A stretch of 64,000 bases of DNA from PALSA-894 sp963828625 (GCA_963828625.1 CAWHEX010000008.1:62001-126000); one strand, 5' to 3'. Positions 10,103-20,523 are shown, counted from the first letter of the stretch. Numbers and translations: made by a program. Notes: generated by a model from the sequence alone, not told the origin.

Positions 10103-11070
10103 ATGCATTTTCTTCGCGCGATACTTCTGGGCCTTCTCGCTGCTGGCCGCGAACGGCGCACACGCGCAAACCTATCCCGACCGCGCCGATCCGCATGATC
10201 GTCGGCTTCACGCCGGGCAGCGCGACCGACATCACCGGGCGCATGTTCGCGCAGAAGCTCAGCCGAAGCCTGGGGCGTGCCCGTCACGGTCGAGAATATT
10301 CCCGGCGCGGGCGGCAGCGCCGGCGGGGAGCGCGTCGCGAGTGCGACGCCGGACGGCTACACGCTGTATTGGGGCGCGAACGGCGCGATGACGATCAATC
10401 CGTCGCTCCAGCCCAATGCGTCATTCGATCCGCAGCGCGACCTTGCGCCGATCGCGCGGCTGCTGGTGTCGCCGACCATTCTGGCGGTGAACAACGACGT
10501 GCCGGCGAAGAACGTCGCCGAACTGATCGCGCTCGTGAAGTCGCAGCCCGGCAAGCTCTCCTATGCGAGCCCCGGCGCCGGAACGCCGCAGCACATCGCG
10601 GGCGAAGTGTTCAAGGCACAGCTCGGCCTCGACATCGTGCATGTGCCCTATCGCGGCGCGAACTTCACCGACGTGATCGGCGGGCGCATCACGATGACGT
10701 TCCAGAACGCGGGCGCGATGCTGCGCGACCGTGCGCGAGGGCAAGCTGCGCGGGCTTGCGATGACGGCGCTGCAGCGCTCGCCCAACATGCCGGAGCTTC
10801 CCGACGATGATCGAAGCGGGCGTGCCGGACTTCGAGGTGACGTCGTGGTTCGGATTGCTCGCGCCCGTCGGGACGCCGGCGCCCATCATGGCGAAGCTGC
10901 ATCAGGAGGCGGTGAAGATCGTGTCGCTCCCCGAACTGCGCGAGAACTTCGGCAAGATCGGACTCGACGTGGTCACCGATGCGCCGGACGCATTCGCCGC
11001 GATCATCCGCAACGACACGCAGAAATGGGCGAAGGTGATCAAGGATGCCGGGATCAAGACGGGTGAGTGA
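10103..11070 (+). CDS. TctC/Bug substrate-binding protein 3, frameshifted
   Basis: Third of the array, about 322 residues. The segment from 10277 (PVTVENIPGAGGSAGGERV) to near 10730 is uninterrupted and shows the family's GYTLYWGANGAMTINPSL, NNDVPAKNVAELIALVK and HVPYRGANFTDVIGG. Breaks of one base lie near 10135-10185, 10265, 10730 and 10805. GAGG at 10094-10097, overlapping the stop of the preceding gene, serves as ribosome binding site for the ATG at 10103. The product would be exported to the periplasm as a carboxylate-type receptor. Confidence 0.85.
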
Positions 11071-11076
11071 CACAGA

Positions 11077-11173
11077 CCTCATCCTGAGGAGCATGCCGAA
11101 GGCAGGCGTCTCGAAGGATGGCACACGCGGCCATGCTTCGAGAGGCGCACTGCGTGCGCTCCTCAGCATGAGG
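11077..11173. repeat. Intergenic palindromic repeat (CCTCATCCTGAGG type)
   Basis: Outer arms CCTCATCCTGAGGAGC (11077-11092) and GCTCCTCAGCATGAGG (11158-11173) are inverted copies with one mismatch. Inner arms around TCTCGAAGGATGGC and GCCATGCTTCGAGA are also complementary. This nested palindrome resembles a repeat found scattered between genes in Bradyrhizobium and relatives (recalled, not searched). It begins 7 bp after a stop codon, and its right end contains the ATG used as start of the next gene. Confidence 0.8.
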
Positions 11174-12122
11174 ATTGTGCTTGCGGCCGCCCTGCTCGCG
11201 CTCGCGCCCGGCATCGCGCAGAGCTATCCCGAAAAGCCGATCCGCATTCTGGTCGGGTTTGCGGCCGGCGGGCCGGCCGACATCACGGCGCGGCTGATCG
11301 GCGATCGCCTCAGCGAAACGTGGGGCAAGCCGGTGATCGTCGAGAACGTGACGGGCGCAGCCGGCAATCTTGCGACCGATCGCGTGGCGAAGTCCGCGCC
11401 CGACGGCTACACGCTGCTCGCCGCCGCATCCGCCACCATCGTCACCAACCCGAGCCTCTACCAGAAGCTCCCGTTCGATCCGGTGAAGGACTTGGCGCCG
11501 ATCACGCAGGCCTGCTACACGCCGAACATACTGGCGGTGCATCCCGACGTGCCCGCCCGCAACGTGCAGGAGCTTGTCGCCTACGCGCGCCAGAACCCGG
11601 GCAAGCTCAGCTTCGGCTCGGCCGGCGTCGGCACCTCGCAGCATCTTGCGGGCGAACTGTTCAAGACGATGGCGGGCTATCGACATCCAGCACGTGCCGT
11701 ATCGCGGCATCGCGGCGGTGATGCCGGACCTGATCGCCGGACGGCTGACGATGGCGTTCGGCAACATCTCGGCGGTGCTGCCGTTCGTGCGCGACGGCAA
11801 GCTGCGCCCGCTCGCGGTGACGTCGACACGGCGCTACGGCTCGGTGCCGGAGCTGCCGACGATGATCGAGGCGGGATTTCCCGGCTTCGATTCCACCGCC
11901 TGGTTCGGCCTGATGGCGCCGGCCGGCACGCCGCCCGAGATCATCGACAAGCTGCACCGCGAGAGCGTGCGCGTCCTCGCCCTGCCGGATGTGCGCAAGC
12001 GCTTCGAGGATCTCGGCATCGAGGTCATCGGCAACACGCCAGCCGAGTTCGCCGCCGTGATCGCGGCCGAGACGCCGCACTGGGCCAAGCTGATCCGCGA
12101 CGCCGGCATCAAGGCCGAGTAG
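11168..12122 (+). CDS. TctC/Bug substrate-binding protein 4, one frameshift
   Basis: Fourth of the array, about 317 residues. A signal peptide is followed by SYPEKPIRILVGFAAGGPAD, VIVENVTGAAGN, HPDVPARNVQELVAYAR and HVPYRGIAAVMPDL, then the normal C-terminal domain ending WAKLIRDAGIKAE. A single extra T near 11686 splits the frame. The ATG at 11168 falls inside the right arm of the palindromic repeat, so the first residues (Met-Arg) come from repeat sequence; the next in-frame candidate is a GTG a few codons later. The repeat separates this gene from the other three, so it may be transcribed apart. Confidence 0.87.
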
Positions 12123-12134
12123 CGCGCGCCGGCG

Positions 12135-12764
12135 CTACTGCGCCGCCTCGGCGGCCGGGTGCCAGTCCATCGGCACATGGCCGGGCTGATCGACGACGCG
12201 ATTGAGCCAAGCACGGATCGCGGGAAATTCGTCGAGCTCGAAGTCGCATTCGTGCGCGAGGTGGGTGTAGCCGTACAGCGCGATGTCGGCGATCGTGTAG
12301 TGGCTGGCGGCGAAGAAGTCGTGCGCCGCGAGATGCTTCTCCATCACGGCGAAGGCTTGATAACCCTTCTCCATCCAGTCCTCGAGCGCATGCATCTGCA
12401 ATTCGCGCCCGCCCTTGACCAGCGTGAGCCAGAAGAACGCCGCGCCGAGATAAGGCTCGAGGCTGTTCTGTTCGAAGAACATCCACTGCAGCGCGGTCGT
12501 ACGGTCGATGCGGTCTTCCGGCGCAAGCTGCGAGCCGCCCGCGATGTACCAGAGGATCGCGTTTGATTCCGAGATGAAGCGCCCCGGTGCGACTTCGAGC
12601 ACCGGCACGCGTCCGCCCGGATTTATCGCGAGGAATTGCGGCGTCCGCGTATCGCCCTTCAGGATATCGAGGTCGACGATGTCGTACCCGACGCCAAGCT
12701 GCGCGAGCGCGAGCCGCGCCTTGTAGCAATTGCCCGACCGCTGCATCGAATAGAGCGTGTACAT
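12135..12764 (-). CDS. Glutathione S-transferase family protein
   Basis: About 209 residues in the classic GST layout: an N-terminal thioredoxin-like domain starting MYTLYSMQRSGNCYK, with the cis-Pro motif RVPVLE and the glutathione-contact motif ESNAIL, then an all-helical C-terminal domain. It probably conjugates or reduces electrophiles in the cytoplasm. I chose the ATG at 12764 because family members begin MYTLY; an ATG six codons upstream (12782) is possible. Convergent with the TctC array, 12 bp away. Confidence 0.9.
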   Translation of the reverse strand: MYTLYSMQRSGNCYKARLALAQLGVGYDIVDLDILKGDTRTPQFLAINPGGRVPVLEVAPGRFISESNAILWYIAGGSQLAPEDRIDRTTALQWMFFEQNSLEPYLGAAFFWLTLVKGGRELQMHALEDWMEKGYQAFAVMEKHLAAHDFFAASHYTIADIALYGYTHLAHECDFELDEFPAIRAWLNRVVDQPGHVPMDWHPAAEAAQ

Positions 12765-12917
12765 GCAGTCCCGTCCCGCCATCCCGCAACCGGGATAAAG
12801 GTGCGCAACGTTACCATTACAAGACCGGCTTGCGACGATCTCTCAAAAAGAACGGCGCCTCGACAAAACGTGAGGCTCAAGTGATTCCAAACTCCGCACC
12901 GGGAGGTGTGGAGAACG

Positions 12918-13736
12918 TCATTCCGCAGCGACTTGCCGCGCGCGGGCGTGCTCGACCAGCGCGTCGTCGGAAACCTGCGCGATCGGCGTGAAGTCACGAT
13001 GCGCGATGAACTCCGGCCGGTTGAATTTGGTGATGTGGTTGGAGACGGCGCAAAGCGTCAGGTACACGATCTTGCGCGGGTAGGGCGTGATGTTCGGCGC
13101 CGAGGCATGCACGAGGTTGCCGTGGAACATCAGCACCGAGCCGGGCTTGCCGGTCGGCGCCACGATTCCGGGCTCGCCGTCGCGCTCCGCCTCGTCGCAC
13201 AGCCGCGTGACGGTGTCCTGATCGAGCGTCCAGAGCGGGTAGGAGGTCGTGGAGAGATCGTGTCCGGCCTGCAGCGTCCCGCCCTTGTGGCTTCCCGGGA
13301 TCAGCATCAGCGCGCCGTTGAACGGAAAGACCTCGTCGAGGAACACCGCGATGTTCATCGCGCGCGCGTCCGGCATGCCGTCGTCGCGCGCCCAGGTGCC
13401 GTAGTCCTGGTGCCATTGCCAAACGTCGCCCTCGAAGGCCGCCTTGGCGTTGAGCTTGAACTGATGGACGTAAAGCTGCTCGCCGAACAACTGCTCCAGC
13501 GGCGCGACCAGCCGCGGGTGATGCGCGAGCAAACGAAACACCTCGTTGAACTTGTGCGCCGCGAACGCGGTGCGCGGCGCGCCTGACTTCTCGCGCCACA
13601 CTTCCGGGCGCTCCAGCTTGAGGATTGCGTCGCCCTCGGTGCGCATCAGCGCGATCTCGTCGTCCGAGAAGCAATTCGGGAAAAACAGGTAACCAAGTTC
13701 GTCGAACTGACGAAGCTGCTCGGCGGACAGTTTCAT
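12918..13736 (-). CDS. Phytanoyl-CoA dioxygenase (PhyH) family protein
   Basis: The 272-residue product is a non-haem Fe(II)/2-oxoglutarate oxygenase of the PhyH family. The iron ligands are HQD in WQWHQDYGTW and a distal His in NLVHASAPN, followed by an Arg that would hold 2-oxoglutarate. Members hydroxylate lipids, ectoine or small metabolites; the substrate here is not evident. There is no signal peptide, so it is cytoplasmic. It is a stand-alone gene on the minus strand with intergenic gaps on both sides. Confidence 0.88.
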   Translation of the reverse strand: MKLSAEQLRQFDELGYLFFPNCFSDDEIALMRTEGDAILKLERPEVWREKSGAPRTAFAAHKFNEVFRLLAHHPRLVAPLEQLFGEQLYVHQFKLNAKAAFEGDVWQWHQDYGTWARDDGMPDARAMNIAVFLDEVFPFNGALMLIPGSHKGGTLQAGHDLSTTSYPLWTLDQDTVTRLCDEAERDGEPGIVAPTGKPGSVLMFHGNLVHASAPNITPYPRKIVYLTLCAVSNHITKFNRPEFIAHRDFTPIAQVSDDALVEHARARQVAAE

Positions 13737-13826
13737 GGGCGCTCCCTCAAATACCTCGACGCAGCGTCGATGCGCAGCGCGCGTTGGCGCGAGACTAGCA
13801 AACGGCCGAGGAAAAGTCAGGTGCGC

Positions 13827-15077
13827 CTAGCGCGCCGTCACCGGCTTGCCGTATGTAGCGAAGAGACCGGAGCGGTGAAGCACGAGTGCGAACATCACCA
13901 GCATCGCGATCACGCCGAGCGGGATGAATGTCACCTGCGCGACGCCGCGCGCGATCAGCGGCGCGCCCCACAGGAAGGCGAGGGCGCTCTTTTCCCATGC
14001 GCCGAAGCCGCGTTCGATGCCGTCGATAACCAGGAACGCGATCGCGGGCGCGAGCACCATCAGGTCGTAGTCGAGGCTGTAGGGCGTCGCGAGGATTGCG
14101 GCGAGACAGAGCGCAGCGGCTTTCAGTGCGAAGCTCGCGGGCGAGCGCCATAGCCATATCAGCGCCGCGCCAACACACAGCGTCACCGCGCCCTGCACCG
14201 CATAGGCGAGCGGGACCGGTGCCCCCCACATGCGCGCCCAGGAGAACACGCTCTGGATCTTGTGCCAGCCGGTCTCGCCGGTTTCGAGCACGATCGCGCG
14301 CGTGTATTCGGCGAACACGACGAATGCGCGCCACGACTCCATGCCGAACGCGAGCGTCGCGACGATCACGAGCGCCGCCACGGTCGCGGCGGCGGCGAAC
14401 ACGGTGCGCCAGCGGCCGGTTGCGATCAGCACCAGCGGGATCATCAGGCCAAACTGCGGCTTGTAGGCGAGTAGCCCGAACAGGATTCCGGCGAGGATCG
14501 GGCGGTGGTCGAGCTGCACCAGCGCGAAGCCGACGAGCGCGGCGGTGAGGAAGCCATTGTGGCCGTGCCCGAGATTTACGAACACCGCCGGATAGGCGAG
14601 GGCGAGGAGCACCCACAGTCTGTCATGACCGGGCTCGTCGTTGCTCTGCCGGGGCGCCGCATAAACGATCGCCCGCATGGCCAGCAGATAGAGAAGCAGC
14701 GTCGCGGCCTGCCAGACGATCAGCGCAAGCTGGTACGGCATCAGCGCCAGCGCTGCCGCGAGACCGAGGAAGAAGGGCGGGTAGTGCCAGCCGTAGAACG
14801 GCGTCTTCGCACCGAAGATTTCCACCTCGCGCGCATGCTGCAGGCGCGGATCGAAAGGCGCGGCCGGGCGGCCTTCGAGCACATAGGTGCCGGCCGCATA
14901 GACGTTGGAGAAATCGGTGCCGAGCGGGCGGCCCTGATAGTCGTTCAGCCCGTCGGACGTCGCGACAAGATAAAGAAGTCCGCCCGCCGACGCGGCCAGC
15001 ACCGCGAACGCCCACAGCCGCACCCTGGCAAAAGTGAGCCAGCCGCCGCTGCGCAACGTGTCGAGAATGCCCACCAT
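13827..15077 (-). CDS. GT87 family integral membrane glycosyltransferase (DUF2029)
   Basis: The 416-residue product is highly hydrophobic with about ten predicted membrane helices. An early loop with GTDFSNVYAAGTYVLEGRP and then FYGWHYPPFFL matches the DUF2029/GT87 polyprenyl-phosphate-mannose-dependent mannosyltransferase fold, in which an acidic residue of the first periplasmic loop is catalytic. It would add a sugar to a lipid or polysaccharide at the outer face of the inner membrane. No other glycan genes are adjacent. It is divergent from the aspartate aminotransferase gene. Confidence 0.87.
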   Translation of the reverse strand: MVGILDTLRSGGWLTFARVRLWAFAVLAASAGGLLYLVATSDGLNDYQGRPLGTDFSNVYAAGTYVLEGRPAAPFDPRLQHAREVEIFGAKTPFYGWHYPPFFLGLAAALALMPYQLALIVWQAATLLLYLLAMRAIVYAAPRQSNDEPGHDRLWVLLALAYPAVFVNLGHGHNGFLTAALVGFALVQLDHRPILAGILFGLLAYKPQFGLMIPLVLIATGRWRTVFAAAATVAALVIVATLAFGMESWRAFVVFAEYTRAIVLETGETGWHKIQSVFSWARMWGAPVPLAYAVQGAVTLCVGAALIWLWRSPASFALKAAALCLAAILATPYSLDYDLMVLAPAIAFLVIDGIERGFGAWEKSALAFLWGAPLIARGVAQVTFIPLGVIAMLVMFALVLHRSGLFATYGKPVTAR

Positions 15078-15220
15078 CGCGCGAGCTTTATGCAGAAAGC
15101 GCTAACGGACCGTATCCGTGATGCCAGCCATCATCAGTTTTCATTGAAAAGACAGGCTTTTCAGCTTGCGAGTACGGGCCCCGCCCGGTACCAACGGGCC
15201 GCCTGAAACCGGAGATTCCG

Positions 15221-16426
15221 ATGGCCTTCCTGTCCGAGACGATGAAGCGCATCAAGCCATCGCCCACCATCGCGGTGACCGACAAGGCGCGCGCGCTCAA
15301 ACAGGCGGGCCGCGACGTGATCGGGCTCGGCGCGGGCGAGCCGGATTTCGACACGCCGGCCAACATCAAGGCAGCCGCCATCAAGGCGATCGAGAGCGGG
15401 CGCGCCTCGAAGTACACCGCGGTCGATGGCATTCCGGAACTGAAAGCCGCCGTGTCGCGCAAGTTCAAGCGCGAGAACAATCTCGACTACAAGCCGGGCC
15501 AGATCATCATCGGCACCGGCGGCAAGCAGGTTCTCTACAACGCGCTGATGGCGACGCTGAATCCGGGCGACGAGGTGATCATCCCGGCGCCGTACTGGGT
15601 GAGCTATCCCGACATGGTGCTGCTCGCGGGCGGCAAGCCGGTCGAGGTGCTGACCACGATGGCGGACGGCTACAAGCTCAAGCCCGAGGCGCTCGAGAAG
15701 GCGATCACGCCGAAGACGAAGTGGATCATCTTCAATTCGCCCTCGAACCCGACCGGCGCCGCCTACACCAAGACGGAGCTGAAGGCCGTCACTGACGTGC
15801 TGATGCGTCATCCGCAGGTCTGGGTGATGACCGACGACATGTACGAGCATCTTGTCTACGACGACTTCAAGTTCTTCTCGCCGGCCGAAGTGGAGCCCGG
15901 TCTTTATCCGCGCACGCTCACCATCAACGGCACCTCGAAGGCGTACTGCATGACCGGCTGGCGCATCGGTTACGCCGGCGGCGATGAGAAGTTGATCAAG
16001 GCGATGGCGATGCTGCAGTCGCAGTCGACCTCGAACCCGGCGGCGGTGTCGCAATGGGCGGCGGTCGAGGCGCTCGACGGCCCGCAGGATTTCATCCCGA
16101 AGCACAACAAGGTGTTCAAGGAGCGCCGCGACCTCTGCGTCTCGATGCTCAATCAGGCGAAGGGCATCAAATGCCCGCGCCCCGAGGGCGCGTTCTATGT
16201 GTATCCATCGTGCGACGGCGCGATCGGCCGCACCGCGCCGACCGGCAAGAAGCTGACGAACGACGAAGAGTTCGTCACCGAGTTGCTGGAAGCTGAAGGC
16301 GTCGCGGTGGTGCAGGGCTCGGCGTTCGGCATCGGTCCGGCGTTCCGCATTTCCTACGCGACCAAGACCGAGGACTTGGAAGAAGCGTGCCGGCGTATCC
16401 AGCGCTTCTGCGGAAATCTCACGTAG
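15221..16426 (+). CDS. aatA: Aspartate aminotransferase, PLP-dependent class I
   Basis: An intact 401-residue fold-type I aminotransferase. Visible motifs are GAGEPDFDTP near the N-terminus, SPSNPTGA, the PLP lysine in NGTSKAYCMTGWRIGY (Lys240) and a C-terminal FRISYA arginine that binds the substrate carboxylate. It interconverts aspartate and 2-oxoglutarate with oxaloacetate and glutamate. The sequence is of the alphaproteobacterial AatA subgroup, some of which also act on prephenate. Transcribed alone; a short hairpin (TCCGC-AAAA-GCGGA) follows the stop. Confidence 0.95.
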   Translation: MAFLSETMKRIKPSPTIAVTDKARALKQAGRDVIGLGAGEPDFDTPANIKAAAIKAIESGRASKYTAVDGIPELKAAVSRKFKRENNLDYKPGQIIIGTGGKQVLYNALMATLNPGDEVIIPAPYWVSYPDMVLLAGGKPVEVLTTMADGYKLKPEALEKAITPKTKWIIFNSPSNPTGAAYTKTELKAVTDVLMRHPQVWVMTDDMYEHLVYDDFKFFSPAEVEPGLYPRTLTINGTSKAYCMTGWRIGYAGGDEKLIKAMAMLQSQSTSNPAAVSQWAAVEALDGPQDFIPKHNKVFKERRDLCVSMLNQAKGIKCPRPEGAFYVYPSCDGAIGRTAPTGKKLTNDEEFVTELLEAEGVAVVQGSAFGIGPAFRISYATKTEDLEEACRRIQRFCGNLT

Positions 16427-16842
16427 AACACGCGGGTTCCGCAAAAGCGGAGTTCGCTGGATTCCGCGCGGTGGAGCCGTCGCCATCCTTGATGCGATCG
16501 GCCGCATACCATTGATATTCCAACGAAAAATATGGTTAATCAAAGTTAAACAAAACGTGATCGACCGTACAACCTCAGGGACCCGGCGCGGCCGGAGGCA
16601 GCCTGTAACCTAAGGTCATTGCACGGGAAGGCGGCCCGGGCACAGAAGCCGGTTGGGGCTGGGGAGCCCTGCAAGGTTTACGTCCCGTTCGGACGAAGCC
16701 TCGCGTCAACCGCAAAGAGCTTCGGGCCGGACACGCTACGTCATCCGCTCCGAACCAGTCTTTTCGTTGCGCCGCGAGCATTCGCTCGCGCGCCTTGGAG
16801 CTTGCGCCGAAAGCGCACGCGCGTTTGAGGGAGCGACCGTAA
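16427..16842. other. Non-coding interval with promoter-like A+T-rich segment
   Basis: No convincing gene in these 416 bp. Positions about 16505-16560 are strikingly A+T rich, including AATATGGTTAATCAAAGTT, for this genome and probably hold the promoter of the large surface-protein gene downstream. The rest is G+C rich without a family I recognise; a long 5' leader is possible. Confidence 0.5.
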
Positions 16843-19800
16843 ATGCCTGTCCGTATCGTTTATTTGAATGTGCAGATCGACGCCACGCATGGCGGCAATC
16901 AGGAGCTGGGATTCTACGACGGCACGACCGCAACAACGCTCGATCTCTATCCCGGGACCGACGGCGGCTCGCCCGACTTCTTCAATTCATCCCACCCGCA
17001 CTACTTCACCCAGCTCGGCGAAACGATCATTTTCCAGGCGACGACCGCGGCCAGGGCCGCGAGCTGTGGATCACCGATGGCACGGCCGGCGGCACGCATC
17101 TGCTCAAGGACATCAACTCGGGGCCGTCTCCGGCCAATGCGTTTCTCGACGTCGGAAATTTTGGCAGTCAGGCACAGATCGATTTTGTCAAGCCGCTGGT
17201 GATCAACGGCACGATGTATTTTTCCGCCAATGACGGTCCGACCGGTTTCGAGCTTTGGAAGACGGATGGCACGGCGGGCAATACGGTTCAGGTCAAGAAC
17301 ATCGCGGGCGGATCGCAGGCGTCGAATCCCCAGTCCCTCGTCAATTTCAACGACACGCTCTACTTCGTTGCCGACGACGGAACGAACGGTCCGCAGGTAT
17401 GGAAGTCCGACGGAACGGACGCCAACACGGTCCGGGTGACGAACCTCGCGCATCCCGCCGGCTCGGGCATTACCAGTCTCGTCGTGTCCGGAGGGCTGCT
17501 CTATTTCATTTATAGCGACGGCACTGCCAGCATCAATTCACAGCAGATCTACGTCACCGACGGGACGTTCGGCAACGAGCATCTGCTTTCTCCGTCTCAT
17601 CCGGCCACCCTCGATCCGCGCAGCCTCACCGACTTCAACGGCACGCTCTACTTCACCATGAACGACAACGTTCATGGCTACGAGATGTGGAAGACCAACG
17701 GCACCGACGCCGGCACGAGCTTCGTCAAGGACATCAACGACGACGGAACGTCTGGTTCCGCAGCCCCAAGCGGCCAGCCGGTTGGATATTTCGCGTTCAA
17801 CAATGAGCTCTATTTCGTGGCGGTCGACCAGACGCATGGCTTCGAACTGTGGAAGACGAACGGCACCGCCGGGCGGCACCACGCTGGTCAAGGACATCAA
17901 TACTGAGCCGTTGGGCGGCGGCACGGAACACGGGGTCACCAGCGTTCAATTCGTGATCTACAAGAACGAACTCTATTTCATGGCGAGCGACGGTATTCAG
18001 GCCGGCAAGCACAACTACGAACTCTGGAAGACCAACGGGTCGTCGGGCGGCACCGTGCTCGTGGCCGATCTCTTCCCCGGTACTGGTCCGGGTTCGCCGG
18101 TCGAATTCCAGGTCATCGACGACATCCTCTATTTCGGCGCGAATGCGGTCGGCGGCGGCTTCGGGCAGATCTGGAAGTATGACGGCGTCAATCCGCCGAC
18201 GATCGCCGCAAGCGACTATCAATACGGTGGCGGCTTCGAGCCGTTCTCCTTCATTCTTGCGGCCCCGAATACGGCACCCACGCAGGCTGCCAACACCGGC
18301 GCGACGGTGAACGAGGGCCAGAGCGGCACGATCGGCAACGCGCAACTCGATTTCGACGACACGCAGCAGACCGATGCGCAGATCACCTACACGGTGACGG
18401 CGCTGACCGCGAACGGCACGCTGTTCAGGAACGGTATCGCGCTCGCCGTCAGCGGCACGTTCACGCAAGCCGACGTCGTGGGGAACCTCATCACCTACAC
18501 GCACAACGGCAGCGAGACGACGTCGGACCAGTTCGGCTTCTCGGTGAGTGATGGCATTGCGCCGGCGATCACCGGGCAGACGTTCGCCATCACGGTGACG
18601 CCACAGAACGACGTGCCGGTCATCACCTCGAACGGCGGCGGCGCAACGGCGAACGTCAACGTGCCGGAAAACTCCACCGCCGTGACGACCGTCACGGCCA
18701 CCGATCCGGACGGGCCTTCGCTCGGCTTTGCGATCATCGGCGGCAGCGACGCCGGCAAGTTTGAGATCAACGCGTCGACCGGCGCGCTCAAGTTCATCAA
18801 CGCACCGAACTTCGAGTTCCCGGGCGATTCCGACGCCAACAACAGCTACGTGGTGCAGGTGCGCGCCTCGGACAGCGTCGCGAACGACACCCAGACGATC
18901 ACCGTGAACGTCACCGACGTTGCGCTGGAGCTCGCGAACAAGAACGACTTCAACGCGGACGGCAAGGCCGACATCCTGTGGCAGAACCGCGATGGGACGC
19001 CGGCGGTGTGGCTGGTGAACGGCACCGGCGTTGCCGCTATGGGTCCCCCGCTTCCCAATCCCAATGCCGGATACGGCACCGCAGGCACCGACACGCCTTA
19101 CCCCTGGCGGGTGATCGACAGCGGCGACTTCAACGGCGACGGCAAGTCCGACATCCTGTGGCAGAACGGCGACGGCACGCCGGCCGCCTGGCTGATGGAT
19201 GGCGTGAACGTGCTCGCCACCGGACCCGCGCTGAAGAATCCCGGACCGACATGGCAGGCGATCGCGTCGGGCGACTTCAACGGCGACAGCAAGAGCGACA
19301 TCCTGTGGCAGAACGCGGACGGCACGCCCGCCGTGTGGCTAATGAACGGCGTCGATGTGCTCTCGACCGGCCCCGCGCTCTCCAACCCGGGCGCGAGCTG
19401 GCACGCGAAGGACGCAGCCGACTTCAACGGTGACGGCAAGGCCGACATCCTGTGGCAGAACGACAACGGCACGCCCGCGGTGTGGCTGATGGACGGCGTC
19501 AACGTGCTCTCGAAGGGACCGGCGCTCTCCAATCCGGGACCGAGCTGGCATGTCGAGGCGGCGGGCGACTTCAACGGTGACGGCAAGGCCGACATCCTGT
19601 GGCAGAACGCCGACGGCACGCCGGCGGTGTGGCTGATGAACGGTGTCGACGTGCTCTCGACCGGGCCCGCGCTCTCCAACCCGGGCGCAAGCTGGCACGT
19701 GAAGGAAGCCGCCGACGCCAATGGCGACGGCAAGGCGGACATCTTCTGGCAGCACGACAACGGCACGCCGGGCATCTGGCTGATGAACGGTGTCGACGTC

Positions 19801-19854
19801 GCGGTAGCGGGCGGCGCGCTGAGTAATCCGGGGAGCGCCTGGCACATCGTCTAG
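16843..19854 (+). CDS. Large repeat protein: ELW repeats, cadherin-like domains, FG-GAP/VCBS repeats (two frameshifts)
   Basis: About 1,000 residues in three blocks. Block one (16900-18200) has at least six ELWKTDGTAGGT-type repeats alternating with LYFxAxD strands. Block two (18280-18930) contains a Cadherin_3-like domain and a cadherin domain. Block three (18946-19854) is six repeats of the Ca-binding DFNGDGKADILWQN type. The architecture points to an extracellular adhesin or matrix protein. No N-terminal signal peptide is visible, so type I secretion is possible but no secretion genes are near. Frame breaks: near 17050 and an extra G near 17870. Confidence 0.85.
18946..19854 (+). repeat. 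Six tandem FG-GAP repeats encoded by near-identical 147-bp units
   Basis: Units start at 18946 (180 bp, longer), 19126, 19273, 19420, 19567 and 19714; the four full internal units are exactly 147 bp apart (49 codons). Each encodes a D-x-N-x-D-G calcium loop, a WQN motif, a WLM motif and an NPG turn. They preserve the reading frame, so this is protein repeat expansion and not a CRISPR array. Confidence 0.9.
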
Positions 19855-19869
19855 CCTGGCCAGACCGAA

Positions 19870-19893
19870 GGGGCGCGGCGCCGGCTGCGCCCC
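19870..19893 (+). terminator. G+C-rich hairpin after the surface-protein gene
   Basis: GGGGCGC (19870-19876) pairs with GCGCCCC (19887-19893), 15 bp after the stop codon. The following bases are only weakly T rich, so termination may be inefficient or Rho-assisted. Confidence 0.45.
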
Positions 19894-20043
19894 CCTGTCT
19901 CGATTCAGCCGCGGTTTGTCCCTAATATCCTCAGTCGGCTGTCGGGGAGTTTGCCTCAATTTGTTCAAGCATGAGCCCCGGACGTGGTTGAGCGCGCGCC
20001 GCACCGGCGCGGCGCCGGGCCGGCATTGACAGGGGAGACTTTG

Positions 20044-20523
20044 ATGAAACGCAACGTGAAGCTGGCCGCGGCCGCGCTGCTGGGGCTTGCGATGGCGCTG
20101 CCCGCGCAGGCGCAACGGCCGGTCTGGGAACAGAGCGGCACGCTGAATTGCGACGTGTCGGCCGGCATCGGCTTTGTCATCGGCTCGCAGCGCTCGGTGA
20201 ACTGCCTGTTCACGCCGAGCTATCCGGCGCCGCCGGAGCAATATGTCGGCAACATCACCAAGGTGGGTCTCGACATCGGCGTGACCGGTGGCGGTACGCT
20301 CGCCTGGTCGGTGCTTCAGTCGACCACGCGCCGGCGCGGCGTGCTGGCGGGCTCGTACATCGGTGCGAGCGCGGAAGCGACTGTCGGCGCAGGGCTTGGC
20401 GCGAATGTTCTCGTCGGCGGCAACGATCGCTCGGTCGCGCTTCAGCCGCTCTCGATCCAGGGTCAGGTCGGCCTCAACATCGCGGCCGGGATCGCGGAGA
20501 TTTCGCTGCAGTTCGTGCAATAG
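20044..20523 (+). CDS. DUF992 domain-containing secreted protein
   Basis: The 159-residue product has a Sec signal peptide ending near ALPAQA and matches the DUF992 family: an LNCDVSAGIGFVIGSQR strand early, then Gly/Ala-rich strands ending SLQFVQ. The family is found mainly in Hyphomicrobiales and has no assigned function. The start is the ATG at 20044, preceded by a good GGGGAGA site. It looks monocistronic. Confidence 0.85.
   Translation: MKRNVKLAAAALLGLAMALPAQAQRPVWEQSGTLNCDVSAGIGFVIGSQRSVNCLFTPSYPAPPEQYVGNITKVGLDIGVTGGGTLAWSVLQSTTRRRGVLAGSYIGASAEATVGAGLGANVLVGGNDRSVALQPLSIQGQVGLNIAAGIAEISLQFVQ

Noticed and set aside
16653..16842. Upstream extension of the surface-protein frame
   Set aside because: Arg-rich and unrelated to ELW repeats; the ATG at 16843 starts the recognisable protein.
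18946..19854. Regular 147-bp repeats, considered as CRISPR or satellite
   Set aside because: Units stay in frame and encode calcium-binding FG-GAP repeats; no constant short repeat with unique spacers.
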